Shown: positions 46,330 to 55,654 of the stretch, one piece after another
Layout of the letters: each line of letters starts with the position of its first letter
Numbering within the stretch: the first letter of the stretch is position 1
Source: Saccharibacillus sacchari DSM 19268
GTDB lineage: Bacteria > Bacillota > Bacilli > Paenibacillales > Paenibacillaceae
Reading direction: 5' to 3'
Assembly (NCBI RefSeq): GCF_000585395.1
Contig: NZ_KK073875.1
Coordinates: 509,186-573,185, forward strand
Length of the DNA stretch: 64,000 nt
Position numbers and translations under genes: made by a program
The notes under the pieces: model-generated
Seen by the model: only the letters and a program-made list of their open reading frames with translations
Told to the model about the DNA's origin: nothing
The model's database searches: none

Positions 46330-47295
46330 TTATTCCGCTTGTGCTTGGACTTTCTTTTTCTCGCGCACCGGCGGCAAAAGCTTTTTCATGTCCACCGTGC
46401 GTTTGATTTCCCACGTCGACGGATCGCTTTCTTCGAACTGCTCCAGATACGTAATGACTTCCTTCGTAATCGGCGTCGGCGTCGATGCCCCCGCCGTCAC
46501 TGCCACTTTGGAAATGCCCATCAGCCACTCTTGCTTGATTTCGCTCACGTCCGAAACTCGGTAAGCGGTCGTGCCCGCGATTTCTTCCGACACCTGCGCC
46601 AGACGGTTGGAGTTGTTGCTGCGCGGGTCGCCGACCACGATCACCAGATCGGCTTGGCCGGCCTGCTCGGCAACGGCTTCCTGACGCACCTGCGTCGCCA
46701 AACAAATCTCGTTATGGACTTCGGCGCCCGGATAACGTTCCAGCAGCATTTTCATGATATTTTTGATATCCCACTGGCTCATCGTCGTCTGATTGGTGAT
46801 GATGATCTTGCCCGGCGGAACGTTAAGCAGCTCGATTTCTTCTTCTTTTTCGATCAAATGCACCTTGTCCGGAGCGATACCGATCGCCCCTTCCGGCTCG
46901 GGGTGGTTCTTTTTGCCGATGTAAATGATCTCATAGCCTTCGCCCGCCTTCTCGCGGATCAAGTCGTGCGTCTTGGTCACGTCCGGACATGTCGCATCGA
47001 CCGTGGTCAAACCGCGATCCCGGGCACGCTTGCGTACTTCGGGCGACACGCCGTGCGCGGTGAAAATAACCGTTCCTTTCTCCACCTGCTCCAGAATCTC
47101 CAGTCGGTTAGGTCCGTCAAGGGTAACGATTCCTTCGTCCTCGAACGATTGGGTGACATGCGCGTTATGCACGATCATCCCAAGTATATAAATAGGCCGC
47201 GGCAGATCGAGGTTTTTGGCCGCTTGTCTGGCGAGCACCATCGCGTCGACTACTCCGTAACAGTAACCGCGGGGCGCGATACGTAGAACTTCCAT
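46330..47295 (-). CDS. ispH: 4-hydroxy-3-methylbut-2-enyl diphosphate reductase
   Basis: 321 aa. [4Fe-4S] ligands in [12 protein letters not shown] (C12), [12 protein letters not shown] and [22 protein letters not shown] and [14 protein letters not shown] complete the LytB pattern. Last step of the MEP isoprenoid pathway, giving IPP and DMAPP. The C-terminus has a short Lys-rich tail. Needs Fe-S clusters supplied by the SUF system seen in this window. Monocistronic. Confidence 0.97.
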   Translation of the reverse strand: MEVLRIAPRGYCYGVVDAMVLARQAAKNLDLPRPIYILGMIVHNAHVTQSFEDEGIVTLDGPNRLEILEQVEKGTVIFTAHGVSPEVRKRARDRGLTTVDATCPDVTKTHDLIREKAGEGYEIIYIGKKNHPEPEGAIGIAPDKVHLIEKEEEIELLNVPPGKIIITNQTTMSQWDIKNIMKMLLERYPGAEVHNEICLATQVRQEAVAEQAGQADLVIVVGDPRSNNSNRLAQVSEEIAGTTAYRVSDVSEIKQEWLMGISKVAVTAGASTPTPITKEVITYLEQFEESDPSTWEIKRTVDMKKLLPPVREKKKVQAQAE

Positions 47296-47376
47296 CTATT
47301 AGCACCTGCTTTCGGATTCATGGCTTAAGCGCGAACGATCACGCATACCCCGATTATAACGTATTCGGAAGGCCGA

Positions 47377-47424
47377 AGAAAGGCGACCCCGCCCACGGCA
47401 CGTTATCCGCGGGCAAGATCGCCT
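47377..47424 (-). terminator. Two-component operon terminator
   Basis: Minus strand AGGCGATC..GCCCGC / GGGC..GGTCGCCT stem followed by TTTCTTC, just past the kinase stop. Confidence 0.8.
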
Positions 47425-47436
47425 GTTTTTGTGGGA

Positions 47437-49005
47437 TTATTTAGCGTTACGCCGCGATTTTGCGTCTTCGGATTCCGAATCGTTCTTGTCGATCTCGTCA
47501 GGTTCGACATCGATCACTTCATCTTCGGAAGATGCTTCAGCGGCAGACGCAGCTTGGATTTCCGGGAATAACGCCGGAAGCCAGATAATGAACGTGGTTC
47601 CTTCCCCTTTGACCGTCACGACTTCGACAGACCCTTGGTGCTCGTCGATAATCCATTTCGCGATCGAGAGTCCCAATCCGGTTCCCGGCGTCTTGCCGCG
47701 CGATTCGTCCGCCCGATAGAAACGCTCGAAGATATGCGGAACTTCGTCCTTGTCCATCCCGATTCCGCTATCCTTCACGCGAATCCCGACCTGTTGACGG
47801 TAAACGACGATATCGAACGATACCTGGCCTTCCATCGTGTACTTAAAAGCATTTTCGATAAAGATAAACAGCATCTGCTGCAAATAATCTTTGTTGCCGA
47901 CTACGGCAATGCCGTCGAGCGCGCTCAAATCGCCCGGTACCCATTCCGCCCGATGAGGCAGGAATTGAGCGCGACGCACGACATCTTCGACTAAGGGGCC
48001 GAGCTTCAGCAGTTCTTTTTGCATCGTCTGACCCGCGTCCGCCCGAGCCAGCGAAAGCATGTCTCCGATCAGGCGGCTCATCCGCTCGGATTCATCCGCA
48101 ATATCGCCGATCGCTTCGACCGACATCTGCTTCAGATCCTCTTCGCTAAGACCGGAAGGCGCACTCTGCATCGTCCAGATCTTTTTCAACAAATCGGTAT
48201 TGCCTCGAATGGTCGTCAGCGGCGTACGCAGTTCATGGGAAGCATCCGACACGAAGCGCCGCTGCGTCCGGTATGATTCCTCCAGGTCTTTATAAAAGTG
48301 CTCGGTACGCCCCAGCATCCGATTGACCGTGCTGATTAACTGTCCGACCTCGTCCTGCGGCCCCGTATAGTCGATGCGCACGCTGAGATCGCTGCTTGTC
48401 TGAACGGCATTTGCCGCCTCGATCACTTTGCCGATCGGCGCCATCGATTTACGGGCCAGGAACAGACCCAGCGTAAAAGCAAAAATCAATGTGGAGAGCG
48501 AACCCAGCACAAGGATAAACCTCAAATCGGACAGCATATTCTCCGCTTCCTCCATGCTGGCTGCGATCTGGAGCAGAACGGGAGAACCTGTCGCTTTGGT
48601 TTGCAGAACTTGCTGATACATCAGAAACGGCCTTCCGTCTTTATGAATACGGCTAAATTCCGAAGTAACCAGATTAAGCTCCGGAATATCAAATTTGAAA
48701 GTATTGCTCACAAAAGCCATATTGGTCGATTGCTTCAAGGTACCCGTATCGTAATAGTACATCTGCACGTAAAGTCGACTATCGATCGTTTTCAACAAAT
48801 TTTCGATATTGATGTCGGAAGTCACCATGCCGTTTTGTTCCACGATACTTTGCCGAATCTGCTCCCGAATACGGCTTTGCCAGGTATCATACGTACTCAA
48901 GTAGGTATTGTAATACACGAATGCATAAATGATCGCGCTGAACATCAGCAGCGTCAGTGCGAGGATACCCGAATACCAAGCGGTCAGGCGTAAACGAATG
49001 GACAT
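47437..49005 (-). CDS. Membrane sensor histidine kinase (MprB/CssS-like organisation)
   Basis: 522 aa. Membrane helix 1 (LTAWYSGILALTLLMFSAII), a ~130-residue outer domain, membrane helix 2 (LVLGSLSTLIFAFTLGLFLA), HAMP, HisKA with [20 protein letters not shown], and HATPase_c with N box FIENAFKYT, DSGIGMD and GTGLGLSI. The acidic C-terminal tail (~40 residues, EDEVIDVEPDE) is unusual. Twenty nt downstream of its regulator gene. Next to htrA, so likely senses envelope protein misfolding. Confidence 0.94.
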   Translation of the reverse strand: MSIRLRLTAWYSGILALTLLMFSAIIYAFVYYNTYLSTYDTWQSRIREQIRQSIVEQNGMVTSDINIENLLKTIDSRLYVQMYYYDTGTLKQSTNMAFVSNTFKFDIPELNLVTSEFSRIHKDGRPFLMYQQVLQTKATGSPVLLQIAASMEEAENMLSDLRFILVLGSLSTLIFAFTLGLFLARKSMAPIGKVIEAANAVQTSSDLSVRIDYTGPQDEVGQLISTVNRMLGRTEHFYKDLEESYRTQRRFVSDASHELRTPLTTIRGNTDLLKKIWTMQSAPSGLSEEDLKQMSVEAIGDIADESERMSRLIGDMLSLARADAGQTMQKELLKLGPLVEDVVRRAQFLPHRAEWVPGDLSALDGIAVVGNKDYLQQMLFIFIENAFKYTMEGQVSFDIVVYRQQVGIRVKDSGIGMDKDEVPHIFERFYRADESRGKTPGTGLGLSIAKWIIDEHQGSVEVVTVKGEGTTFIIWLPALFPEIQAASAAEASSEDEVIDVEPDEIDKNDSESEDAKSRRNAK

Positions 49006-49024
49006 AACAGAGGGCTGCCCCCTT

Positions 49025-49717
49025 TTAGGAATCGCTTCTTAAGATGTAACCTGCACCGCGGATGGTCTGGATCAGGCGCTTGTGCTCGGCGCCTTCCGTT
49101 TTTTGCCGCAACATGGCGACGTAGACTTCCAATACATTGGATTCGCCGCTGTAATCGTAACCCCAAATTTTATCCATGATCAGGTCGCGGGACAGTACGC
49201 GTCTCGGATTGAGCATGAACAAATGCAGCAGCTCGAATTCTTTGGCCGTCAATTCGATTCGTTTGTCTCCCCGGGTAACTTCGCGCGAATCGACGTTCAT
49301 GACCAAATCCTCGAACGTCAGGCGTTCTCCGTCGTCTTCGCGAACGTTGTCCGTTTTGCGCCGAAGCAAAGCGCGTACCCGCGCCAGCAATTCTTCCAGA
49401 GCAAACGGTTTGACCAAATAATCGTCCGCGCCCAGGTCAAGACCTTTCACGCGGTTTTCCAGCTCGTCTTTGGCCGTCAGCATCAGTACCGGAACGGCAC
49501 TGCCCGCCTCGCGCAATCGGCGCACGACTTCGAACCCGTCCACCTCCGGCATCATCACGTCAAGCACCAATAGATCCGGATCGGTCGTTCGCATCAGCTT
49601 CAGCCCTTCCGCCCCGTTCGGCGCGGTGTGAACCTCGTAACCTTCGAAAGCCAATCCTCTTCTCAGCATGGAAATGATTTTCTCGTCGTCATCGACAACC
49701 AGTATATTCGATCGCAT
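49025..49717 (-). CDS. OmpR-family response regulator
   Basis: 230 aa. Receiver with VVDDDEKI, phospho-Asp in LLVLDVMMPEVDG, and K in DYLVKPFALEEL; C-terminal winged helix with ELTAKEFELLHLFMLNPRRV, WGYDYSGESNVLEVYVAML and IRGAGYILR. SD GAAGGA. Pairs with the downstream kinase. It lies behind the htrA terminator, suggesting a distinct transcript, and HtrA is a plausible regulon member by analogy with CssR and MprA. Confidence 0.96.
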   Translation of the reverse strand: MRSNILVVDDDEKIISMLRRGLAFEGYEVHTAPNGAEGLKLMRTTDPDLLVLDVMMPEVDGFEVVRRLREAGSAVPVLMLTAKDELENRVKGLDLGADDYLVKPFALEELLARVRALLRRKTDNVREDDGERLTFEDLVMNVDSREVTRGDKRIELTAKEFELLHLFMLNPRRVLSRDLIMDKIWGYDYSGESNVLEVYVAMLRQKTEGAEHKRLIQTIRGAGYILRSDS

Positions 49718-49771
49718 CTTGTCCTTCGTTCCCCTCTACGTTCTTTTTTATTATTGTAGCACCCAAGCAGC

Positions 49772-49796
49772 AAAAACGGGAGGGTTGCCCCTCCCG
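49772..49796 (-). terminator. htrA terminator
   Basis: CGGGAGGG / CCCTCCCG with TTGC loop, then TTTTTG on the minus strand, 40 nt past the htrA stop. Confidence 0.9.
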
Positions 49797-49835
49797 CACT
49801 CCGCCAAGCTTATGACCTTTCGCTATTGAGACAAA

Positions 49836-51518
49836 TTATTGGCCGCCGAACGGGTTGGCGAATCCATTTTCATTCTGGCTATTGTTGTTTTGGCTGTTAT
49901 TGTTTTGCTGAGCCGCATTGGACTTCTCGTATTCGTTGCGGTCGCCGATCGTTACTTTCACGTCGACCTTTTGATTATTGCGCACGACGTTCAATGTAGC
50001 GGAGTCTCCCACTTTCAGTGCCTGGATCGCCGTAATCAGATCCTGGCTGGTCGCATACGGAGTTCCGTTGACGCCCGTGATGATGTCGTAGCTGCGCAGG
50101 TCGGCTTTATAAGCCGGCGAACCGTAGAGTACTTCGCTGACGAGCGAACCTTCAGTCGTATCCACGCCCATTTGCTGCGCGATGCTTTCGGACATGGTCG
50201 TCAAGCTGGCGCCGATGAACGGAACCGCTTCTTTCGGAATTTCTTCGTTGTTTTTCAATTGTTCGACGACGCCTTTAATCGTGTTCGAAGAGATTGCGAA
50301 GCCGATCCCTTGCGCTTCCGTGCTTACCGCCGTGTTCATGCCGATGACTTCGCCGTTCAGGTTAAGCAGCGGGCCGCCGGAGTTGCCCGGGTTAATCGAA
50401 GCATCCGTTTGCAGCAGGTGTTTGTATTCCGTCGTTGCGCCCGTCGTTTCGTCGGCGATCGAAATTTCGCGTTCTTTCGCGCTGAGCACGCCCGCTGTCA
50501 CGGTGTGTTCGAAACCTTCCGGGTTACCGATCGCGACGACCCAGTTGCCGATCGCGGTCGCATCGGAGTCGCCCAGCGAGATCGCCGGGAAGTCGCTTCC
50601 GTCCGTGCTTTCGATCTTCAGAACGGCCAGGTCAAGATCGGCGCTATGACCGAGCAGTTTCGCTTCGTAAGGCTTGGTCGTACCGTCCAGCGTAACCTGG
50701 ATGACGTCTCCGCCTTCAACCACGTGGTTATTCGTCAAGATATAGCCTGCTTTATCGAAAATGAAGCCTGTTCCCAGACCGAGCGGAGTCAATTGACCCG
50801 AAGTGGACGAGTCGGAACTGCCGTTGCTGCCGTTTCCGTTATTGCCGTTGTTGCTGTTGCCTTGGGAATCGCCATAGAAGTAGCGGAAGAACGGGTCGTT
50901 GTAATTGCCTTGCGTGCTCGACGAGCCGCCTTTGGACAGCGTCTCGATCTTGACGACCGACGGGCTGGCTTGATTCACGACGTCCGAGATATCTTTGGAC
51001 GAAGCGATCGTATACGCCGCCGTAGACACGCCGCTGGAATTTGTCGCCGCTGCGGTGGTCGTGGTCGAGGCTTGAGTCGCCGCTGCCTCATCGCCGCCGA
51101 ACCAGCCTGCATGTCCTGCCGTGAAGACCGATCCCGTAATGACGATTGCGCCAAGCGCGCCTGCCGCAAACGAAGTCACCATATTTTTGAACGAAGATTT
51201 CGGCTTTTGGTTATAATTCCAGTTCCCGTTCGGGGACGAACCGTTCGATCCGGTCGGCGCGCCGTAAGAGTCATAGTTGCGAACCGGACTCGGCGGCGTC
51301 ACTTCGACGTCCTGCACTTTTTTTGCCGATTCCGGATCGGAAGAACCGACCGATTGGAACGGACCGTAAGAGTAATAGTAGGAAGAGCCGTCCGGGTTGG
51401 TACCCGATTGCTCGGAGGAGCCGGCATTCGATTGATTGCCGCGGTCATCGTTGTTCGCACCGTTGCTGCCTGCTGCGTTGTTGTCTTCGAAAGAGTTTCC
51501 GTATTTCTTTTCGTCCAT
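49836..51518 (-). CDS. htrA: Membrane-anchored serine protease HtrA
   Basis: 560 aa. Long hydrophilic cytoplasmic N-terminus rich in Asn/Gly/Ser (~105 residues), one membrane helix (SFAAGALGAIVITGSVFTAG), then a trypsin-like domain with triad His265 (TNNHVVEGG), Asp296 (DLDLAVLKI) and Ser380 (NPGNSGGPLL). A PDZ domain (~430-530) and a low-complexity Asn-rich tail follow. DegP/HtrA proteases degrade misfolded proteins outside the membrane. ATG with SD GAGGAGG. Adjacent two-component system suggests envelope-stress control. Confidence 0.96.
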   Translation of the reverse strand: MDEKKYGNSFEDNNAAGSNGANNDDRGNQSNAGSSEQSGTNPDGSSYYYSYGPFQSVGSSDPESAKKVQDVEVTPPSPVRNYDSYGAPTGSNGSSPNGNWNYNQKPKSSFKNMVTSFAAGALGAIVITGSVFTAGHAGWFGGDEAAATQASTTTTAAATNSSGVSTAAYTIASSKDISDVVNQASPSVVKIETLSKGGSSSTQGNYNDPFFRYFYGDSQGNSNNGNNGNGSNGSSDSSTSGQLTPLGLGTGFIFDKAGYILTNNHVVEGGDVIQVTLDGTTKPYEAKLLGHSADLDLAVLKIESTDGSDFPAISLGDSDATAIGNWVVAIGNPEGFEHTVTAGVLSAKEREISIADETTGATTEYKHLLQTDASINPGNSGGPLLNLNGEVIGMNTAVSTEAQGIGFAISSNTIKGVVEQLKNNEEIPKEAVPFIGASLTTMSESIAQQMGVDTTEGSLVSEVLYGSPAYKADLRSYDIITGVNGTPYATSQDLITAIQALKVGDSATLNVVRNNQKVDVKVTIGDRNEYEKSNAAQQNNNSQNNNSQNENGFANPFGGQ

Positions 51519-51722
51519 GTCTATTTCCTCCTCGCGTTCGGGCTATGCCGAATAACGTAATTTGGTTGGGGCGTTTCGTGAAATCTCGGGTAGATCCGGC
51601 GTCGCCTTGTTTGTTCGTCGTTTGCTTCTGTAGTTATTTTCGCCCAAGAACCTTAATTGAACATTAAAAGAGGTATAAAGATAGATAAGAAAAAGTAAAT
51701 TATTTTGAATTCGCTTTCTTTC

Positions 51723-51788
51723 AAGCTTGGAGGAGGTTTTTGGGGAAGCTGGGGGCGCTTCCGCTAAGCAAAAAACTTCTCCATGCTT
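51723..51788. repeat. Nested inverted repeat F, likely deletion derivative of the A-D family
   Basis: Outer AAGCTTGGAGGAGGTTTTT (51723-51741) pairs imperfectly with AAAAACTTCTCCATGCTT (51771-51788). Inside, GGGGAAGCTGGGGGCGCT runs straight into TCCGCTAAG (51742-51768), matching the left and right ends of copy B with the middle missing. The remaining 51519-51722 shows no gene. Confidence 0.55.
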
Positions 51789-51818
51789 AAAAGCTCCTTC
51801 CGGGGGAAGGAGCTAAGA
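51789..51818 (-). terminator. lia operon/methyltransferase terminator
   Basis: AGCTCCTTCC / GGAAGGAGCT 10-bp perfect stem, GGG loop, then TTTTAAG on the minus strand, immediately after the methyltransferase stop. Confidence 0.85.
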
Positions 51819-51827
51819 GTTTAAGTT

Positions 51828-52526
51828 CTATTGAACGGTATCAGAAGGAAGCCGAAAAGTCAGGCAGTACATCAAGCCGTCGCAAATCTCACGGGCGTTG
51901 ACTTCGAGCATACCGGGAGGAACCAGTTCGATCGGAATCCGGATATCGGTTCGGTTCTTAAATCTTTTGCCTACGAACGGAATCTTCTCGTACGTGCCGG
52001 ACGCGAGCCTTTCCGTTTCGTCGACGATCACGATCTTCGTTCCCGGTTTGGCTACTCGGATCATTTCCTTTACAGCCCCGGCACCGTCGTTGAAAAAATT
52101 GATGCCGCCGACATGATAGACGGTATCGAAACTGTTGTCCCCGAACGGAAGGGCTTCCGCGGAAGCGTGATACAGCGAAGCGGTCCGATTCCACTTTCGC
52201 AGATGTTTGCGGCACGCCTGAAGCATGCCCAATGACAGATCCAAGCCGTGCAAATCAATATTTTCCGGCAAATACGGAAAATTGTCTCCGGTTCCGCATG
52301 ACACTTCAAGCACGCGGCCTCCGTCCGGAATTTCGAGTTCGCTCAAAAACTGATTCCGGTAAGCGGCTTCGCCACCGAATTTCAACCGAAAATAGATTTT
52401 GTTCGACAGATTGTAAAAAGGAGCGATGCGGTCGTACATTTTGCGATACTTGTCGTTGTCTCCGATCGTCTGCTCTGCTCCCGGAAACCGTTGAATATCT
52501 ACTGTAGCCTGCATCGAATTTTTCAT
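51828..52526 (-). CDS. Class I SAM-dependent methyltransferase in the lia operon
   Basis: 232 aa from ATG 52526, whose first base is the last base of the liaR stop (TGATG), so it is translationally coupled. SAM motif I is VLEVSCGTGDNFPYL; HGLDLSLGML, FDTVYHVGGINFF and KIVIVDETE follow, a UbiE/PMT-like pattern. N-terminal KMYDRIAPFYNLSNKIYF resembles quinone and phospholipid methyltransferases. No membrane helix. Fourth gene after liaF-liaS-liaR, so probably induced by envelope stress. Substrate unknown; lipid or quinone is a guess. Confidence 0.88.
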   Translation of the reverse strand: MKNSMQATVDIQRFPGAEQTIGDNDKYRKMYDRIAPFYNLSNKIYFRLKFGGEAAYRNQFLSELEIPDGGRVLEVSCGTGDNFPYLPENIDLHGLDLSLGMLQACRKHLRKWNRTASLYHASAEALPFGDNSFDTVYHVGGINFFNDGAGAVKEMIRVAKPGTKIVIVDETERLASGTYEKIPFVGKRFKNRTDIRIPIELVPPGMLEVNAREICDGLMYCLTFRLPSDTVQ

Positions 52527-53182
52527 CAACGGATCATGCCTTGCCGATGCGCATAGATCGCAAGCTGCGTACGGTCTTCCAGTTCGCACTTCATCAGCAG
52601 GTTGCTGACGTGCGTTTTGACGGTTTTGATGCTGATATGTAATTCTTCGCCGATCTCTTTGTTGCCCATGCCTTCCGCGATGAGCAGCAGCACTTCTTTT
52701 TCGCGCTCGGTCAGCGGGGAGGAATCGGCTTCGACGGTGCGTTGACGAATGCCCCGGGTCAAGGCTTGGGAAACGTCTCCTGTCATGACCGGCATGCCGC
52801 GGAACGCGCCTTTTAACGCATAGATCAGTTCTTCGGCCGTAACGGTCTTGAGCACATAGCTCACCGCTCCGGCTTCGATCGCTTCCATAACCAGTTTGTC
52901 TTCCAGGAAACTGGTCAACATGACGACGCGCACAGCAGGAAATTCGGAGACGACGACGCGTGTTGCTTCGGTTCCGTTCATTTCCGGCATCATCATATCC
53001 ATTAAGATCAGATCCGGCATATCGCCGCCTTCGGCGGAAATGGCGCGCAAGCGTTCGATGACCTCCAAGCCGTTACTCGCTTCTCCGATCACGTCAAACC
53101 CGGGCTCCAGCATCAAGTACGTCTTCAGGCCCATCCTCACCATGTCGTGATCGTCCGCCAGCAGGATCTTGATCTTGTCCAT
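52526..53182 (-). CDS. liaR: Response regulator LiaR
   Basis: 218 aa, NarL/FixJ family. Receiver with LLADDHDMVRMGL, phospho-Asp in LILMDMMMPEMNG and K in AVSYVLKTV; LuxR-type HTH with LTEREKEVLLLIAEGMGNKE and ISIKTVKTHVSNLL. Start supported by GGAAGAG. It begins 89 nt before the liaS stop. LiaR activates cell-envelope stress genes in related Bacillota. Confidence 0.95.
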   Translation of the reverse strand: MDKIKILLADDHDMVRMGLKTYLMLEPGFDVIGEASNGLEVIERLRAISAEGGDMPDLILMDMMMPEMNGTEATRVVVSEFPAVRVVMLTSFLEDKLVMEAIEAGAVSYVLKTVTAEELIYALKGAFRGMPVMTGDVSQALTRGIRQRTVEADSSPLTEREKEVLLLIAEGMGNKEIGEELHISIKTVKTHVSNLLMKCELEDRTQLAIYAHRQGMIR

Positions 53183-54218
53183 GCTCTTCCACTGCCTTTC
53201 CTTCTGTGAATTTTGGAATATGTACGCGAATCGTGGTTCCGGCTCCGGGTCTCGAAATAATCTCTGCCCGGCCGCCCAACTTCTCCGCCCGTTCTCGCAT
53301 GGTCATCAAGCCGTACGAACCTTGTTTTTGCGCCGCGCTTCCGGAAAACCCTTTGCCGTCGTCGCTGATCGACAGCAGCACTTGGCGCTCGTTCTCGCGC
53401 AGCGACAAGCTGACGATGCCGGCATGCGCGTGTTTGACGATGTTGGCCATCGCTTCCTGCACGATCAGGAACAACTGCTGCTCGATCGCTTCGGACAACC
53501 CTTCGCACAACTCGACATCCTTCACGCCCTTCAACCCGTTTTGGATGCAATAATCCGGGAACCAACGATCCAGCGCGGCGGGCAGGTCGATCCCTTCCAG
53601 TTCGACGGGACGCAGCTGCGCGATCAACGCCCTCATCTGCTTCTGGGCCAGATTCGACATCTGAATCAACTGCTGCATCACCTGCACCGAGGCATCGGGA
53701 TTCAATTCCAAGACTTTCGGCAGCGAAGCGGCAGACATATGGATGGCAAAAAGCTGTTGGCTGACCGAATCGTGCAGATCGCGCGCCATCCGGCGGCGTT
53801 CTTCGCGCACGGCGCTTTCCACCAACTGCTCCTTGCCGATCGCTTCGCTCTCCCCGAGCTTTTGCAGCAGCTTGGTCTTGGTCTCGATCGAATCCATCAT
53901 GACGTTAAATTCACTGTACACGCGGGCAAAAGACTGATCGTCCGTATCGCCGAGACGCAGCGCCAGATTGCCTTGCGACACCTGGAGCATCGTATAATGA
54001 AGCACGTCGATCCGACGTTGAATCCGCTGTCCCGCAACGTATCCCGTAACGACGGCGACCAATACGGCGGCAAGCAGATAAAATACCCAGATTCGCGGAG
54101 GAAAAACCCGTACGAATCCGTACAGGCTGAACCAATACAGCAAAGCGGCGAGAATCCCGCCGCTTAGCAGAAAGTAAAACATCAATTCCCATTTCGTGTT
54201 TTTCAGTAAGTTTCCCAT
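53094..54218 (-). CDS. liaS: Sensor histidine kinase LiaS
   Basis: 374 aa. Two N-terminal membrane helices with almost no extracellular loop (intramembrane-sensing type), a HAMP-like linker, HisKA_3 with REERRRMARDLHDSVSQQLF, and HATPase_c with ISDDGKGF and GSYGLMTMRERAE. Follows liaF by 12 nt. The last ~30 residues read out of frame through the start of liaR, an 89-nt overlap. LiaS receives cues through LiaF and phosphorylates LiaR. Confidence 0.94.
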   Translation of the reverse strand: MGNLLKNTKWELMFYFLLSGGILAALLYWFSLYGFVRVFPPRIWVFYLLAAVLVAVVTGYVAGQRIQRRIDVLHYTMLQVSQGNLALRLGDTDDQSFARVYSEFNVMMDSIETKTKLLQKLGESEAIGKEQLVESAVREERRRMARDLHDSVSQQLFAIHMSAASLPKVLELNPDASVQVMQQLIQMSNLAQKQMRALIAQLRPVELEGIDLPAALDRWFPDYCIQNGLKGVKDVELCEGLSEAIEQQLFLIVQEAMANIVKHAHAGIVSLSLRENERQVLLSISDDGKGFSGSAAQKQGSYGLMTMRERAEKLGGRAEIISRPGAGTTIRVHIPKFTEGKAVEEHGQDQDPAGGRSRHGEDGPEDVLDAGARV

Positions 54219-54230
54219 AACCGCCCGCCT

Positions 54231-55529
54231 TTACCCTACGATATTGACGTTGACGTCCGAGATGAACGAGCTGACGTTAATCTTGATCCGTTTCGCGCAA
54301 TCGTCATAGTTTCGCGTTTCGTCGGCGCCGCCGACCATGCCGCTTCGCGTGTTGCCCAATACGTTGTGGTTACCGAGGAAGGAGCTGGTGTTTACTTTGA
54401 CTCCGACTTCCGGGTCGTTCGGCATGTAGATCACGACGTCTCCGATAAAGCTCGATATATTGATTTTCGTTGTTCCGTAAGGAATCTGTGCCTTCGTCAG
54501 ATCGATGACCGTGTCTCCGATAAAATGGGAAACGTTCAACGGTTTGAGGCGGAAGTAATCTCTGCCGATATAATAGTCGCCGATAAAGCTCGACTCGTTA
54601 ACGGTTTTGTCTTTTTTTTCTTTATCCGCCTTTTGGCGTGCTTTACGCATCTGTTCGCGATCGTAACCGCTATAGGCGTGCCTACTATCTTCGTCGCAAC
54701 TATCGTAAAACCTTCCGTTGTCCGAAAAATCTTCCGGAAAAGGATCTTTTTCCAGCGAAACGGTGCCGCGCTTTTTCTTGTCTTGTTCGTGATTCATCGA
54801 CTTTTTAAAATCTTTCATGGCACTGTCGACTTCGCTTTTCACTTCGTCCGCAATACGGGAAAAGTCGATTTTGCGCACCTGATCGGCTGTCTGTTTACCG
54901 AATTCGCGAGCCATGTCTCCGATTTTCTGGAATTCCGACGCATTGTCCGGACGGGGTTCGCGATCTTCCCGATCGAATTCGCGGCGAGCTTCGGGTTCCC
55001 AGTCATAACGTTTACCGTCATGTTTGCGTGCATGCTCGGGTTCGCTCTTCGGTTCGTCTTTATCCAGGTTGACGAACATTCGATCCAAAGGCGATTCCAA
55101 CGGCTCGATCGGAGCTGGCGGAATCGGGGGTTGAGGGTTCGCTTTACTGCCCATAGACGAAAAATCGTCGGGGCTTTCCGGACGGGCGGACGGATATTCC
55201 GGAACCCGCTTCGGTTTAACCAGCGTGTAAATGCCGATCGCAATAAGTCCGGCAGGAATCAGGAATTTGAAAAACTCGCCTGTGCCGAGATCGGTAATGC
55301 CGAGATTGCGAGCTTGGAAATATCCGCCGATCGCGATCAAAATCAAATGGCCGACGATGCTTGAACTGTGCTTTTTGGCACCCAGCAGCTGCGAAATGCC
55401 GGTCACGATCAGAATGGTCGGCCAGAACGTCCGAATCAAATCTCCGATGCCGTAACTGATATAACCGAGTTGATAGGCCAGAAAAATGCCGCCGATCGCG
55501 ATCAGCCATATGGCTCCGCTTTTCTTCAT
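54231..55529 (-). CDS. liaF: LiaF-like inhibitor protein, extended form
   Basis: 432 aa from ATG 55529 (AAGGAGGAG upstream); the frame is open further upstream without SD. Four short membrane helices (KKSGAIWLIAIGGIFLAYQL, WPTILIVTGISQLL and two more), then a ~180-residue charged linker rich in Asp, Glu and Arg not present in the ~240-aa B. subtilis LiaF, then the C-terminal DUF2154 beta-helix: SSFIGDYYIG, SHFIGDTVID, SSFIGDVVIY and SSFISDVNVN repeats. LiaF restrains LiaS until envelope stress. First gene of the operon. Confidence 0.93.
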   Translation of the reverse strand: MKKSGAIWLIAIGGIFLAYQLGYISYGIGDLIRTFWPTILIVTGISQLLGAKKHSSSIVGHLILIAIGGYFQARNLGITDLGTGEFFKFLIPAGLIAIGIYTLVKPKRVPEYPSARPESPDDFSSMGSKANPQPPIPPAPIEPLESPLDRMFVNLDKDEPKSEPEHARKHDGKRYDWEPEARREFDREDREPRPDNASEFQKIGDMAREFGKQTADQVRKIDFSRIADEVKSEVDSAMKDFKKSMNHEQDKKKRGTVSLEKDPFPEDFSDNGRFYDSCDEDSRHAYSGYDREQMRKARQKADKEKKDKTVNESSFIGDYYIGRDYFRLKPLNVSHFIGDTVIDLTKAQIPYGTTKINISSFIGDVVIYMPNDPEVGVKVNTSSFLGNHNVLGNTRSGMVGGADETRNYDDCAKRIKINVSSFISDVNVNIVG

Positions 55530-55654
55530 CACGTTCTCCTCCTTGTATGTGGGACCGGAAACTTCGATCGACGCTTCCGGAAACTCTCTTCTTGTTACAT
55601 TCAGTCTACCGTAAGCCCGATCGAGGCAAAAGCGGCCCAAGAATGAAAACCGCC

